Of a DNA stretch of 5,316 nt, positions 4,517 through 5,316 are shown one piece after another. Made by a program: the position numbers and the translations under genes. Where the stretch lies: positions 1 to 5,316 of the forward strand of contig DITG01000072.1 in NCBI GenBank assembly GCA_002422045.1, read 5' to 3'. Within the stretch, counting starts at the first letter, position 1; each line of letters begins with the position of its first letter. The stretch comes from Acholeplasmataceae bacterium UBA6190 (GTDB lineage Bacteria > Bacillota_I > Bacilli_A > Acholeplasmatales > Acholeplasmataceae). The notes under the pieces were generated by a model that worked only from the letters and a program-made list of their open reading frames with translations, made no database searches and was not told the origin of the DNA.

Positions 4517-5316
4517 ATGCTTCAACATCCCATTTACCCACTCATCATTACCGTATTCTCTTTGTTTCTGATCATTATTCAAAGTATACAAAGTGAAAAG
4601 GTACTCAAAAACAGATTAGTATTCGCGTTCTTCAACATCACGATTGCCGTGGTGGTTTTTGTCGTTTATAGCACACAGATACAAGGTGACGCCTTGTATG
4701 AACAACTCTACATCGGCTTCAATTTCCTCATGTATTTTGTTTTCCTAATGATTCTTTATTCAACATTCAAAACATCAACATTGAAAGCCAATCATTATCA
4801 GTTATTTGTCAAAAGTATCAAGAATTCAAGATGGAACGCATATTATGTCGTGGATAAGAAAGAACGCATCAAGGACATGAGTGCTTCACTACTTCATGAA
4901 CTGAACTTGGAAAAAGAAGATGTCATCGGCAAGAAGTTATTTTCTGTGTTTAACAAAACCATCCGGTTTACCAAACTAAATGGTCAGGAAGTGAATAACC
5001 GTCAACTGGAAAGTTATTATCAAGGTTATCGCGAAACCGCCAAAGCTGGAGACTCTGAAATTGAAGAACTGAGTTTCATGAATGCTGATGGGAATCCCGT
5101 TGTATTGCATCTGGTGATGCAACCGGTTTATGCGCTTGGCAAATATAAAGGTAGAATCTGTGTAGGCGAAAAGAAGGCAAACTTTGATTTGCTCGCTGTC
5201 GAAAAAGAACTCAACGATCGTAATCAAGAACTGGAAAGCATTCGCCATAAGTTCATCGCAACCCTCGAGATCACTGAAGAAGGATTGTTCTATATTGATT
5301 TGGATGAACGGATCAT
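4517..5316 (+). CDS. Membrane-anchored PAS-domain sensor protein, 5' part (3' end outside window)
   Basis: The frame is open from the ATG at 4517 to the right edge, 266 codons, with AAAGGTGATC (4504-4513) as a strong ribosome binding site right after the preceding stop. Hydrophobic segments at about 7-23, 34-51 and 64-82 form a membrane domain. A PAS-like domain spans about 105-216 (NAYYVVDKKERIKDMSASLLHELN, then a GKKLF segment and a beta strand near 195-215). A likely signalling helix or coiled coil covers 224-246 (EKELNDRNQELESIRHKF), and a second PAS domain seems to begin at about 247 (LEITEEGLFYIDLDERI). The output domain is outside. Histidine kinase, GGDEF/EAL or a GdpP-like phosphodiesterase are all possible; two PAS units fit GdpP less well. 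Co-transcription with cdaA suggests that it senses a cue linked to c-di-AMP signalling, which is inference. Confidence 0.8.
   Translation, partial: MLQHPIYPLIITVFSLFLIIIQSIQSEKVLKNRLVFAFFNITIAVVVFVVYSTQIQGDALYEQLYIGFNFLMYFVFLMILYSTFKTSTLKANHYQLFVKSIKNSRWNAYYVVDKKERIKDMSASLLHELNLEKEDVIGKKLFSVFNKTIRFTKLNGQEVNNRQLESYYQGYRETAKAGDSEIEELSFMNADGNPVVLHLVMQPVYALGKYKGRICVGEKKANFDLLAVEKELNDRNQELESIRHKFIATLEITEEGLFYIDLDERI

Overview
The window is AT-rich, low-GC Gram-positive-type DNA. Shine-Dalgarno sites are strong (GAGGTG, AAGGAG, AAAGGTGATC), promoters have sigma-A spacing, and intrinsic terminators end in T-runs. TGA is used as a stop and tryptophan is TGG, so the standard bacterial code applies. 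Gene content and style fit an Acholeplasma-like or related early-branching Firmicute/Tenericute. That placement is an inference, not something shown by a marker gene.

Layout from left to right: (1) The 3' part of a GNAT acetyltransferase gene enters from the left edge and stops at 359. (2) A 410-base gap (360-769) is not empty. It holds a short direct repeat, a small inverted repeat, the decayed C-terminal end of an IS3-family transposase on the minus strand, a plus-strand terminator hairpin lying inside that remnant, and a sigma-A promoter with three copies of a CGTGACTA box around it. (3) That promoter drives a 349-residue Fic protein that has an N-terminal inhibitory motif and a C-terminal winged helix. 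(4) A bidirectional terminator separates it from hflX, which runs convergently on the minus strand.

The most interesting region is 3202-3464, upstream of hflX. It has a good minus-strand promoter and a roughly 230-nt structured leader. The leader contains a 16-codon reading frame with a perfect GGAGG at 7 nt spacing, and an intrinsic terminator placed before hflX. This has the layout of a ribosome-sensing attenuator. It makes sense for HflX, a ribosome-splitting GTPase that in some Firmicutes confers antibiotic resistance and is controlled by antitermination.

On the right, a divergent extended -10 promoter starts a tightly spaced run: cdaA (diadenylate cyclase, makes c-di-AMP), a 57-residue single-pass membrane protein in the place where CdaR normally sits, and the first 266 codons of a membrane-anchored PAS sensor protein that runs off the window. 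Ribosome binding sites overlap or closely follow each upstream stop codon, so the three are probably co-transcribed and translationally linked.
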